DNA of 64,000 nucleotides from Bryobacterales bacterium (lineage in GTDB: Bacteria > Acidobacteriota > Terriglobia > Bryobacterales > Bryobacteraceae), in the NCBI GenBank assembly GCA_020852175.1, contig JADZBH010000012.1, positions 124,001 through 188,000 on the forward strand. Direction: 5' to 3'. The notes beneath the pieces were generated by a model. That model was not told where the DNA came from. It worked only from the letters and a program-made list of their open reading frames with translations, and searched no databases. Each line of letters begins with the position of its first letter. The first letter of the stretch is position 1. The position numbers and the translations under genes were made by a program. This document shows, piece after piece, positions 17,305 to 25,461 of the stretch.

Positions 17305-18777
17305 TCAGGCAAGGTCCAGGTACTGCCGCCGCAGCCGTTGCAATTCCGTCTTTAATTCTCCTGTCAGCGCGCCGAACTCCTTTTGTCCGTACAGGTTGCG
17401 AAGCTCGTTCGGGTCGGCCCGCAGGTCGAACAGCTCCCAATACTCGCCTTCGCTGTAGTAGTGGATCAGCTTATGCGTTTCGGTTCGTACGCCCCGGTGC
17501 GGTCCAATGCGATGGGGCGTAAAAAAAGCAAAGCTGGGGTCGGACATCGCCTCTTTCCCTTTCCCCGCCAGCTCCCATGAATTCTCGAAGTAGGCGTAAT
17601 ACATCGACTTGCGCCAGTTCCGGGGCAGGCTGCCCTCGATCACAGGCCGCAGACTCACCCCCTGCATCGTCTCCGGAATCGCACATCCCGCGTAGTCGAG
17701 TATGGTCGAGGCATAGTCGATATTCACGGCCATAGCCTGAACGATCCGGCCGCTGGCCCCTCCAGGGGGCCTGACAATGAGCGGTACCCGCAACGCCGGC
17801 TCGTACATGAAGCGTTTGTCATACCAGCCGTGATCGCCAACGAAGAAACCATTGTCCGTTGTGTAGACGATCAGAGTGTTGTCGTACTGCCCCGTCTTGC
17901 GCAGGTGCTCCAGCACGCGACCCAGGTTGTCATCGACGCCGGCGATGGCGCCATAGTAGTCCTTCACGAAGCGCTGGTAGATCCACCGTTTCTTAGAAGC
18001 GCGGTCGAGGCCCCGGGGAATCTCCCTGGCGTAGTCCGGTTCGAGTGAAAGGTCGAAGCGCATATCCTCAGCCGCGGCAGCCACCTTGCGCGTCGCATAG
18101 TCGTCGTTGAAGGTCTCCGGGTACGGAATTTCCGTGCCGTCATAAAGGTGAGCATGGCGCGGCGGAGGCAGGAAGGGCCGGTGCGGCGCCTTGTGCTGGT
18201 AAACGAGGCACCAGGGTTTGTCCGTGCCCGCCCGTTCGAGGAATCGCAGCGACAGATCGGTGGTGACGTCGGAGGCGTAGCCGGGAAATTTTCGCCGCTG
18301 GCCGTTTTCGATAAATTCGGGGTCGAAGTACACGCCCTGGCCGGGCAGCACGCACCAGTAATCGAAGCCGCGCGGGTCATCGGACATGTGCCACTTCCCC
18401 ACCAGAGCCGTGCGGTAGCCGTTGGCCTGGAGCAGGCTCGGGAAGGTGGCCAGCGACTGGTCCAGATGCTCCTCGGCGCCCTTCCGTTCGGAGTTGCCGA
18501 GAATCCGGTTCCGGTGGGAGTAGGTTCCTGTGATCACCGTGGCCCGGCCGGGCGCGCACAGTGAATTTGTGCAGAAGGCGTTGGTGAAGCGAACGCCTTC
18601 CGTTGCCAGGCGGTCCAGAACCGGCGTGCGGACCAGAGGGTTCCCATAGCAGCCGATGGCTCCGGCCGCGTGGTCGTCGGTCATGACGAACAGGACGTTG
18701 GGCCGCCGGGAGGAGGGCCTGGAGCAGGCGGCCAACGCTCCGCCGGCAGCCGCGGTGATGGCATGCCGCCGGTTCAT
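17305..18777 (-). CDS. Sulfatase 3, probable Tat-exported lipoprotein
   Basis: 490 residues from ATG 18777; the frame is open further upstream only inside the transporter gene. The leader MNRRHAITAAAGGALAACS has a twin-arginine start and a lipobox-like LAAC (Cys18), so it may be a lipoprotein. The signature is CAPGR (Cys74), with Gly in the position usually occupied by Ser; the essential Cys, Pro and Arg are kept. MTDDHAAGAIGCYG and TTDNGFF are metal-site segments. The start overlaps the stop of the MFS transporter by 4 nt, so sulfate removal and uptake of a sugar acid are probably coupled. Substrate not determined. Confidence 0.9.
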   Translation of the reverse strand: MNRRHAITAAAGGALAACSRPSSRRPNVLFVMTDDHAAGAIGCYGNPLVRTPVLDRLATEGVRFTNAFCTNSLCAPGRATVITGTYSHRNRILGNSERKGAEEHLDQSLATFPSLLQANGYRTALVGKWHMSDDPRGFDYWCVLPGQGVYFDPEFIENGQRRKFPGYASDVTTDLSLRFLERAGTDKPWCLVYQHKAPHRPFLPPPRHAHLYDGTEIPYPETFNDDYATRKVAAAAEDMRFDLSLEPDYAREIPRGLDRASKKRWIYQRFVKDYYGAIAGVDDNLGRVLEHLRKTGQYDNTLIVYTTDNGFFVGDHGWYDKRFMYEPALRVPLIVRPPGGASGRIVQAMAVNIDYASTILDYAGCAIPETMQGVSLRPVIEGSLPRNWRKSMYYAYFENSWELAGKGKEAMSDPSFAFFTPHRIGPHRGVRTETHKLIHYYSEGEYWELFDLRADPNELRNLYGQKEFGALTGELKTELQRLRRQYLDLA

Positions 18778-20066
18778 GATTGCCGCAGCCGTTTCATATC
18801 GCCCAGCATGAAGTGCACAATCAGCCAGCCGATGAGATGGAAACTCCCCATGATCAGGAAGATCGGAGTGTAACCGAAATTGGTGACGACGTAGCCGGGA
18901 AGCAGCGACGAGAAGATCACGCCGCCCAGTCCGCCCAGGCAGCCGCCGATACCGGTTACCGACGCCGTTGCCGCCTTGGGGAAGATATCCGATGTCGTGG
19001 TGTAGAGGTTGGCCGACCAGCCCTGGTGCGCCGAAGTCGCCAGGCTGACCAGGAGAATCGCCAGAATCGGGCTTTCCGCCAGGACGCTCAGCGCGGAAAC
19101 CGGCATGCAGACGGCGCACAGCCCCATGGCCGCCTTTCTCGCCTTGGCGGTGGGCCAGCCGCGCCGGATGAGCGCGCCGGAGATCCAGCCGCCGCCGATG
19201 CTGCCGACATCGGCCATCAGGTAGATGAACGGCAGCGCCCAGGCAATCTCCACCATCTTGAACTTGCGGACATCGAACAGATAGGCCGGCAGCCAGTAGA
19301 GATAAAACCACCAGACCGGATCGGTGACGAACTTGGCGAGGGCGAAGCCCCAGGTCTCTCTATAGGTAAGCGCCTTGCCCCAGCCCACGGAGGGTTCCCG
19401 CGCCGCCTCGGCTTCGGCCTCGTCAAGAATGTAGGCGCGTTCGGCATCGTTCACGCGGGGGTGCGTCTCGGGGCGTCCGTAGGTGGCCAGCCACAACGCC
19501 ACCCAGACGATGCCCAGCGAGGCCGTCAGCAGGAAGCACATCCGCCAGCCCCACATTTGCGTGATCCAGACAAAGGCGTAGGGACCGATCATCGAGGCTA
19601 CGTTCGTGCCTGCGTTGAAGATGCCGGTGGCCAGGGCGCGGTCCTGCTTCGGAAACCACTCGGTCACCGATTTGATCGCCGCCGGAAAGTTGCCGGCCTC
19701 GCCCAATCCCAGCACGGCGCGCCAGAAGCCGAAGGCGAACACCGAGGAAGCCGTGGCGTGCAGGGCCGCGGCGGCGGACCACCACACAAGCGACACCAGA
19801 TAGCCGATGCGCGTGCCCGCCTTATCGATGAACTTGCCCATGATGAGAAAGCCCACCGTGTAGGCGGCGGAGAAGCATGCCTGGATGTAGCCGTACTGCT
19901 CGCTGGTGATGTGCATCTCCTGCCGGATGACCGGATAGAGGAAGCCCAGCAGGATGCGATCGAGATAGTTCACCGTGGTGGCGAAAAAAAGAAGGGCGAG
20001 GATCCACCAGCGGTAGCGCGTGGCCGTCATGGCGGCGGCCGCTGGTGCGGCGGGAGAGAATGGCAC
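18774..20066 (-). CDS. MFS transporter, hexuronate/anion:cation symporter type
   Basis: 430 residues from GTG 20066; ATG 20030 (MTATRYRWW) is an equally good start. About 12 membrane segments. VNYLDRILLGFLYPVIRQEM in the first helix region and GLGEAGNFPAAIKSVTEWFP are typical of the anion:cation symporter group that includes ExuT-type hexuronate and galactarate carriers. It probably imports a uronic or other sugar acid with protons. The stop overlaps the start of sulfatase 3, giving a two-gene uptake/desulfation unit. It is divergent from the nucleotidyltransferase gene, with only about 11-47 nt between starts. Confidence 0.87.
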   Translation of the reverse strand: MPFSPAAPAAAAMTATRYRWWILALLFFATTVNYLDRILLGFLYPVIRQEMHITSEQYGYIQACFSAAYTVGFLIMGKFIDKAGTRIGYLVSLVWWSAAAALHATASSVFAFGFWRAVLGLGEAGNFPAAIKSVTEWFPKQDRALATGIFNAGTNVASMIGPYAFVWITQMWGWRMCFLLTASLGIVWVALWLATYGRPETHPRVNDAERAYILDEAEAEAAREPSVGWGKALTYRETWGFALAKFVTDPVWWFYLYWLPAYLFDVRKFKMVEIAWALPFIYLMADVGSIGGGWISGALIRRGWPTAKARKAAMGLCAVCMPVSALSVLAESPILAILLVSLATSAHQGWSANLYTTTSDIFPKAATASVTGIGGCLGGLGGVIFSSLLPGYVVTNFGYTPIFLIMGSFHLIGWLIVHFMLGDMKRLRQS

Positions 20067-20077
20067 GGTGCGATTAT

Positions 20078-20794
20078 ATGGGATTGGTACGGAAATGCGT
20101 GGTGCTGGCCGCCGGGCGGGGAACCCGCATGGGCGCGCTCACCGAAGAACTACCCAAACCGATGCTGCCTCTCGGCGGAAAGCCGATGCTGGAACACATT
20201 CTGGACCGCCTGCGCGCGGCCGGATTCGAAGAGGGTCTGCTCGTCACCGGCTTCCGAGCGGAAGTGATTGAAAGCCACTTTGCCGGTTATCCGATGCGGC
20301 TACAGACCGTCCGGCAAACCACGCTCGACGGTACGGGTTCGGCCACGCTTCTAGCGCGGGAATTTTGCGCCGGAGAGCCCTTCCTGCTTACCTTCGGCGA
20401 CATTCTCACCGCCTGGGAAGAGTATGCCGCCATGCGCGCCGCTTTCGACGCCAACCCGGACACCGAAGCCTTGCTGGCGGCCAAATATGTGGACGACCCC
20501 TGGCAGGGCGCGGCCATCTATGAGACCGGCTGCGTGGTGTCGCGGATTGTCGAAAAACCTCCTCGCGGCTCCTCTTCCACCCATTGGAACAGCGCCGGAG
20601 CCTATCTCTTCCGTGCCACGATTTTCGAGGTCCTGGCTGCGATTCCGCGTTCGCCCCGGGGCGAGTATGAGATCACGGCGGCCATCGAATGGCTGCTGGA
20701 GGCGGGACGCCGCGTGCGGTTGCACGCCTTCACCAGCGGCTGGCGCGACGTGGGCCGCCCCGAGGATCTCGACGGCGCGCAGGATATGGTGTAG
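20078..20794 (+). CDS. Sugar-phosphate nucleotidyltransferase
   Basis: 238 residues from ATG 20078 (MGLVRKCVVLAAG); earlier in-frame starts exist at 20045 and 20060. LAAGRGTRMG followed by LPKPMLPL is the nucleotide-binding GxGTR...PKP signature of the NTP_transferase family. FGDILTAWEEY and the later WNSAGAYLF match glucose-1-phosphate or mannose-1-phosphate nucleotidyltransferases. It makes an NDP-sugar for surface polysaccharide or glycolipid. It lacks the C-terminal left-handed helix of GlmU-like proteins. The exact sugar and nucleotide are not resolved. Confidence 0.88.
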   Translation: MGLVRKCVVLAAGRGTRMGALTEELPKPMLPLGGKPMLEHILDRLRAAGFEEGLLVTGFRAEVIESHFAGYPMRLQTVRQTTLDGTGSATLLAREFCAGEPFLLTFGDILTAWEEYAAMRAAFDANPDTEALLAAKYVDDPWQGAAIYETGCVVSRIVEKPPRGSSSTHWNSAGAYLFRATIFEVLAAIPRSPRGEYEITAAIEWLLEAGRRVRLHAFTSGWRDVGRPEDLDGAQDMV

Positions 20795-20802
20795 CAGCGC
20801 CG

Positions 20803-21537
20803 CTACCAGCGAGTCTGGTCGCGAATCACGCCCGCCATGCGCTTGCTGACAATCGCCTCCATTCCGTTCGACATTTTCAGCAGCCACCGTTTGTTCGACA
20901 GCGGCGCGATGCGGCGGATGTGGTCCGTGTTGATGATCGTGCCGCGGTGAATGCGGCGGAACCGCGGCGCGGGCAGGCGCTCCTCCAGGGCTTTCAACGT
21001 AAGATCGGCGAGGAAACGGCCCTTCACCGACAGGATGTAGACGGCCTCGTCCTCAGCTTTGAACGCGATCACCTCATCGAGGCCGAGCATGTGAAATTCA
21101 TTCTTGAGGCGCCCGGCGATGCGCCGCACGGGTTCGCGTGGCGAGGCGGCTGCTCTGGTGCGAGCGGGTTCGGCGGCGCGAGCCAGAAGTTCGCGCGCCT
21201 TGGCCAGCGCCAAGGCGAGACGTTCGCGCCGTACGGGTTTCACCAGATAGTCGGCCACGCCAAGTTCGAAGGCATCCACGGCGCGATCTGGCGATGCCGT
21301 CACGAAGATGATCAACGGCGAACCGCCACGCAACCGCCGGGCCGTCTGGAAACCGTCCAGCAGAGGCATTTGCAGGTCGAGCAACACCACGTCGGGAGCC
21401 GTTTCGCCGCACAGGGCCAGCACCCCGGCGCCGTTTGACGCCTCTCCGCACACAATCGCGACGCCCAGTTCCTCGATCGCTTCGCGCAACACCTGCCGCG
21501 CCACGGGTTCGTCGTCGGCAATCAGGATCCGCATCAT
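20803..21537 (-). CDS. LytTR family response regulator
   Basis: 244 residues. Receiver domain at 1-120 with Asp54 in LLDLQMPLLDG, acidic pocket ADDE and Lys100 in DYLVKPV. A LytTR DNA-binding domain occupies about 140-244 (RLKNEFHMLGLDEVIAFKAEDEAVYI ... FRRIHRGTIINTDHI in two parts). LytTR regulators bind promoters with a beta-fold instead of a helix-turn-helix. The start overlaps the stop of the LytS-like kinase by 4 nt, so the two are a matched pair. It ends 8 nt from the convergent nucleotidyltransferase gene. Confidence 0.93.
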   Translation of the reverse strand: MMRILIADDEPVARQVLREAIEELGVAIVCGEASNGAGVLALCGETAPDVVLLDLQMPLLDGFQTARRLRGGSPLIIFVTASPDRAVDAFELGVADYLVKPVRRERLALALAKARELLARAAEPARTRAAASPREPVRRIAGRLKNEFHMLGLDEVIAFKAEDEAVYILSVKGRFLADLTLKALEERLPAPRFRRIHRGTIINTDHIRRIAPLSNKRWLLKMSNGMEAIVSKRMAGVIRDQTRW

Positions 21538-23372
21538 GCCGGGGCCTCCTCCGCCTTCGGCGGAATCCGGAAGCTTACGGAAACCCCCGTCGTGCTGCTG
21601 TCAATCCGCAACCCGGCCTGCGGACCGTAGCAGAGAGCCAGCCTGCGCCGTACGTTCCGCAGCCCTACGCCCGCGCCAGGCGAGGCCTCCTCGGGCGCCG
21701 CGCCAAATCCGCGGCCCGTGTCTTCCACCCTCACTTCCAGCACGCCTTCCTCCACGCGCGCCGCCACGCGGACGGTTCCGCCCTCTGGAAGCCGCGATAT
21801 GCCGTGTTTGATCGCATTCTCCACCAGAGGCTCGATGGACAGCAGCGGAATCGTACGCTGAAGCGCCTGCTCCTCGATGTCGAATTCCGTGCGAAGCCGG
21901 CCGCCCAGCCGGAGCTTCTCGATTTCGAGATAGGACCGGATGATGGCGATCTCCTCTTCCAATGGAATGAAGGTGCGCTCGCGCTGCAGGAAGTAGCGCA
22001 GGATGTCGGCCAGGTTCAACACCGTTTCCCGCGCGCCGCGCGCCTCCTTCGGAATGATGCCGTACAGCGTGTTCAGCGCGTTGAACAGGAAGTGCGGATG
22101 AACCTGCGATTCCAGGGCGCGCAGTTCGGCCTGCGCCACAAGGCGGCGCATCTCGGCCGTGCGGAAGTGCTCCACGTGTTCCAGCAAGGTGGCCGACAGA
22201 AGGGCGAGCGTCTCCAGATCCTCGCTCAGATACCTTCGTCCTCCGCGCCGGGCCCCGAAGGCGAGCAACCGAACCTCGCCGGAACTCAGCCGTAGCGGCA
22301 GAACCATTTCGATGCCCGTGCCCGCGACATCCAATTCCGCCGCCGTCGCCGGGGCGTGCCAGTCGCGGGCCGCCAGACGCCCGGCCGCCTCCGGAGAAAT
22401 CTCCACCCGCGAGGCTTGGAGAAATTCGCCCAGCAGCGCCGAGGCGCGATCCAGATATTCGTACTCGTCCGTGCACGCGCCGCACAGCCGGTTCATGCGT
22501 TCGCGCACCGGTTCAAGACCCTCGCGGCCAAACAACACGCGCGTGATCAGATGCTGCATCCGCCCGCGCAGATGGCCATACAGGAACAGCAGCAGACACG
22601 CGGCCACCAGCACCAGCCCCTGCCGGAACGCCGAGTCCGGCAGCACGACGCGCGCGCCCAGGGCGGCCAGCGCCTGCACGCCGCCCAGCAGCACCGCGGC
22701 GGCCAGAGCCAGGCTCGCCAGCAGGCGCACGAACACGTCCAGCAGCACGATGCGGTAATCCTGCAACAGCACCACCAGCGCCAGAGGAACGCCGGCGTGG
22801 TGCACCAGCAACTCCAGAGACCACAGCCCGTGCGCATCCCCCGAGCCGTAATGAACAAAGGTGATGGCGAACAAGAACAGCGCCATTGCCGCCAGCAGGC
22901 GCGAGCGCGCCGGGCGCCGGTCTTGACGCCGCGCCCACAGCGCTAGCGGCGTGAGAATCGCGAAGCCTGCCGTCGTGAAGACCAGAGCGATGCGGTGCAC
23001 ATCCGCTTCCGGAGAGGCGTGCTCGAAGACGTGCAGAACCGTGGCGGCCACTCCCACGCCATACCCGGCGCGGGCCAGCCAGCGCGCGCGCCGTTCCAGG
23101 AACACGTCCAGCAGCACGGCGGGCAGCAGGCATAGCGCCGAGATGGCCACCGACACCAGCACGCCTCCGCCCGGCCAGCCGAACTCGTTCATCGCCAGCA
23201 CGGCCAGCGAAGCCGAATTCCAGACAAAGGCGAGCGCGGCGGCAATGGCGGGCAGCCGCGCCGTGCGCACCACGAGCGAGAAGAATACGGCGAACAGGAT
23301 CGCGCCCAGCGAGTGGCCGATCGTGTTCACCATCAGCGGTTCGTGCGCCGATAGCGTGACCCCGGTGATCAT
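21534..23372 (-). CDS. LytS-like membrane sensor histidine kinase
   Basis: 612 residues. About eight hydrophobic segments span residues 15-265. Residues about 290-400 look like a GAF-type module. The HisKA-like motif QVHPHFLFNALNTLYGII (His427) is the His_kinase (PF06580) type, and NAIKHG, EDTGRGFG and GVGLRNVRRRL are the N, G1 and G2 boxes of an intact ATPase domain. It should phosphorylate the LytTR regulator encoded directly downstream (4-nt overlap). Its own start overlaps the stop of the Sua5-type gene by 4 nt. The signal is unknown. Confidence 0.92.
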   Translation of the reverse strand: MITGVTLSAHEPLMVNTIGHSLGAILFAVFFSLVVRTARLPAIAAALAFVWNSASLAVLAMNEFGWPGGGVLVSVAISALCLLPAVLLDVFLERRARWLARAGYGVGVAATVLHVFEHASPEADVHRIALVFTTAGFAILTPLALWARRQDRRPARSRLLAAMALFLFAITFVHYGSGDAHGLWSLELLVHHAGVPLALVVLLQDYRIVLLDVFVRLLASLALAAAVLLGGVQALAALGARVVLPDSAFRQGLVLVAACLLLFLYGHLRGRMQHLITRVLFGREGLEPVRERMNRLCGACTDEYEYLDRASALLGEFLQASRVEISPEAAGRLAARDWHAPATAAELDVAGTGIEMVLPLRLSSGEVRLLAFGARRGGRRYLSEDLETLALLSATLLEHVEHFRTAEMRRLVAQAELRALESQVHPHFLFNALNTLYGIIPKEARGARETVLNLADILRYFLQRERTFIPLEEEIAIIRSYLEIEKLRLGGRLRTEFDIEEQALQRTIPLLSIEPLVENAIKHGISRLPEGGTVRVAARVEEGVLEVRVEDTGRGFGAAPEEASPGAGVGLRNVRRRLALCYGPQAGLRIDSSTTGVSVSFRIPPKAEEAPA

Positions 23373-24268
23373 CTCCGTTCAATGCGCCTTGCGGCGGCGC
23401 GCTGCAGACGGTCGCGAATCCCATCCCACGCCGCGCCCTCGGGCGGCGGCTCGATGGCGATCCAATCGTAGCCCCCCGCGTCGGCCTCGTGCAGGATGCC
23501 GTATAACCGCGCGGCGTAGTCTCCGGCGGCGCCGGGCAGTTCGCGCCCTCGGCGCAGCACCAATCCGCGCCCCGGCCGGCCAGCTCCATCGTCGAGGTAC
23601 AGCGGCGTGCGGGGCTGGTAGTGGCGCTCGTGCAAGCCAGGCGAGGCGTGCGAACCTTCGACCACGCCCGGCTCGCCGAGAGGCCCGGTGAGAGCCTCCA
23701 ACTCTTCGCGCGGAATCATGCCCGGGCGCAGCAGCACCGGCGGCGAAGCGGCCAGCGACACCACTGTCGATTCGATGCCGACGGCGCAGGCGCCTCCGTC
23801 CAGCACCGGCACACGGCCTTCGAAAGCGTCCAGGACATGCCGCGCGGTGGTCGGCGAAAGCTGTGTGAAACGGTTCGCGCTGGGCGCGGCGAGGGGCACG
23901 CCGGCGGCGGCAATCAGTTCCAGCGCTTGCGGATGCGCCGGCATGCGCAGCCCCACGGTGTCCAGCCCCGCCGTGACGATATCGGGCACATGGGACCGTT
24001 TCGGCAGCACCAGCGTCAGCGGCCCCGGCCAGTAGCGCTCCGCCAAACGCGTTGCGAGGCCGCTCCATTCCGCGGCCAGCGAGCGGGCCATCTCGATCGA
24101 GGCGACATGCACGATCAACGGGCTGGTGGCAGGCCGGCCCTTGATCTCATAGATACGACGCACTGCGCCGGCGTCCAGCGCATTCGCGCCGAGGCCGTAG
24201 ACCGTCTCGGTGGCGAAGGCAACCACCCCGCCCGACCGGATCAGCGCCGCGGCCTCACGCACCGTCAT
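23369..24268 (-). CDS. Threonylcarbamoyl-AMP synthase (Sua5/YrdC family)
   Basis: 299 residues from ATG 24268; the frame is open further upstream only inside prfB. ALIRSGGVVAFATETVYGLGANA and YEIKGRP are the conserved YrdC-domain motifs. The length past residue 190 shows a C-terminal Sua5 domain (HASPGLHERHYQPRTPLYL). The enzyme makes L-threonylcarbamoyl-AMP from threonine, bicarbonate and ATP for the t6A modification of tRNAs that read ANN codons. The gene starts 2 nt after the prfB stop and ends in a 4-nt overlap with the LytS-like kinase, so it is part of one unit. Confidence 0.92.
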   Translation of the reverse strand: MTVREAAALIRSGGVVAFATETVYGLGANALDAGAVRRIYEIKGRPATSPLIVHVASIEMARSLAAEWSGLATRLAERYWPGPLTLVLPKRSHVPDIVTAGLDTVGLRMPAHPQALELIAAAGVPLAAPSANRFTQLSPTTARHVLDAFEGRVPVLDGGACAVGIESTVVSLAASPPVLLRPGMIPREELEALTGPLGEPGVVEGSHASPGLHERHYQPRTPLYLDDGAGRPGRGLVLRRGRELPGAAGDYAARLYGILHEADAGGYDWIAIEPPPEGAAWDGIRDRLQRAAARRIERR

Positions 24269-24270
24269 GG

Positions 24271-25405
24271 CTACTCGGGCAAGTCGTCCTTGCCATCGCC
24301 CGCCAGCTTGCCCGTCTTCTTGAACACCAGCCAGGCGTGCATCAACTCGTCCAGATCGCCGTCCAGCACGCGGTCCACGTCGCCGATGGCGAATTTCGTG
24401 CGGTGGTCCTTGATCATCCGGTACGGCGCCAGCACATAGCTGCGAATCTGCGAGCCGAAGTTGATGTCGGCCTTGGCGTCTTCCAGCTTTTTCTCCTCGG
24501 CGCGCCGCTTGTCCATCTCGAACTCCCACAGCCGCGCCTTCATCTGCTTCAACGCGCTGGCGCGGTTCTTGTGCTGCGAACGTTCGTTCTGGCACTGCAC
24601 GACGATGCCCGTGGGAAGGTGCGTGAAGCGCACAGCCGACTCCGTGCGGTTCACATGCTGCCCGCCCGCGCCGGAAGCGCGGTACACGTCCACCTTCAGG
24701 TCCTCGGGCTTGATGTCGATCTTAATGTCGTCGTCGATCTGCGGAATCACGAAGACGCTGGCGAACGAGGTGTGCCGCCGCGCAGCCGAATCGAACGGAG
24801 AAATGCGCACCAGCCGGTGGACGCCCACCTCGCTCGACAACAGGCCATAGGCGTTCTCGCCGTCGATCTCCACCGTGGCCGACTTGATGCCGGCGGCTTC
24901 GCCTTCCAGTTGATCGGTGATCACCGCCTTGAACCCCTTGCGCTCGGCCCAGCGCAGGTACATGCGCAGCAGCATCTCGGCCCAGTCCTGGCTCTCGGTT
25001 CCTCCGGCGCCGGGGTGAATGTTCAGAATCGCGCTCTTGGCGTCGTTTTCGCCCGAAAGCAGCATGCCGTCTTCCAGCACGCGCAGCCGTGCGCGGAACT
25101 TCGCCATCTCCCGCGCCAGTTCGGTGACGATGTCCTCGCCTTCCCGGCCCAGCTCGAACATCGTGTCGATGTCGTCCACGAAAACCGACACCTCTTTCGC
25201 GCGCGCGATCCCCTCTTCCAGGCGCTTGCGCTCCTGAAGGATCTTCTGGCTTTTTTCGGGATTGTTCCAGAAGCCGGGGTCGGACACCAGGGCTTCGGTC
25301 CGGTCCAGTTCGGCCTGCTTGCGGGCCGGGTCAAAGATAACTCCGCACAGCATCGGCCTGCTGGCGGAGTTCAACGTACTCTCTTTCCAACTCTTCCAAA
25401 GTCAT
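24271..25405 (-). CDS. prfB: Peptide chain release factor 2 with programmed +1 frameshift
   Basis: The gene starts at ATG 25405 with a 24-codon zero frame ending ...RSYL, then meets the in-frame stop TGA at 25331-25333. Reading continues in +1 from GAC 25332-25330 (DPARKQAE...) to 24271, giving 377 residues. SPF near residue 202 is the stop-codon tripeptide of RF2, and GAGGQHVNRTES near 247 has the GGQ catalytic motif. RF2 ends translation at UGA and UAA. The CTT-TGA-C slip site and upstream GGAG mark RF2 autoregulation. It heads the unit followed by the Sua5-type gene. Annotating it from 25374 would give a wrong N-terminus. Confidence 0.96.
25330..25345 (-). promoter_or_regulatory. RF2 programmed +1 frameshift site
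   Basis: On the minus strand the bases read GGAG-TTAT-CTT-TGA-C. CTT TGA C is the classic RF2 slippery site where the ribosome slips +1 on CTT when RF2 is scarce; the GGAG before it resembles the internal Shine-Dalgarno that stimulates slipping in Escherichia coli. The zero frame stops at TGA and the +1 frame gives the long RF2. Confidence 0.93.
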
Positions 25406-25461
25406 GAACTCCCATCTTACCAGCGGCCCCCAAACGGGCCGGCAAGGCCGGAGAGGGGCCG

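Noticed and set aside
20074-20079. TATAAT on the minus strand just before the MFS start.
   Set aside because: No -35 element is seen at normal spacing, and it would overlap the start codon of the divergent gene, so it was not called a promoter.
18780-20267. A long plus-strand frame opposite the MFS transporter gene.
   Set aside because: The product is Arg/Gln/His-rich, without any family pattern, and is the shadow of a clear transporter gene.
24337-25407. A long plus-strand frame opposite prfB.
   Set aside because: Antisense to a gene with GGQ, SPF and frameshift motifs; no domain of its own.
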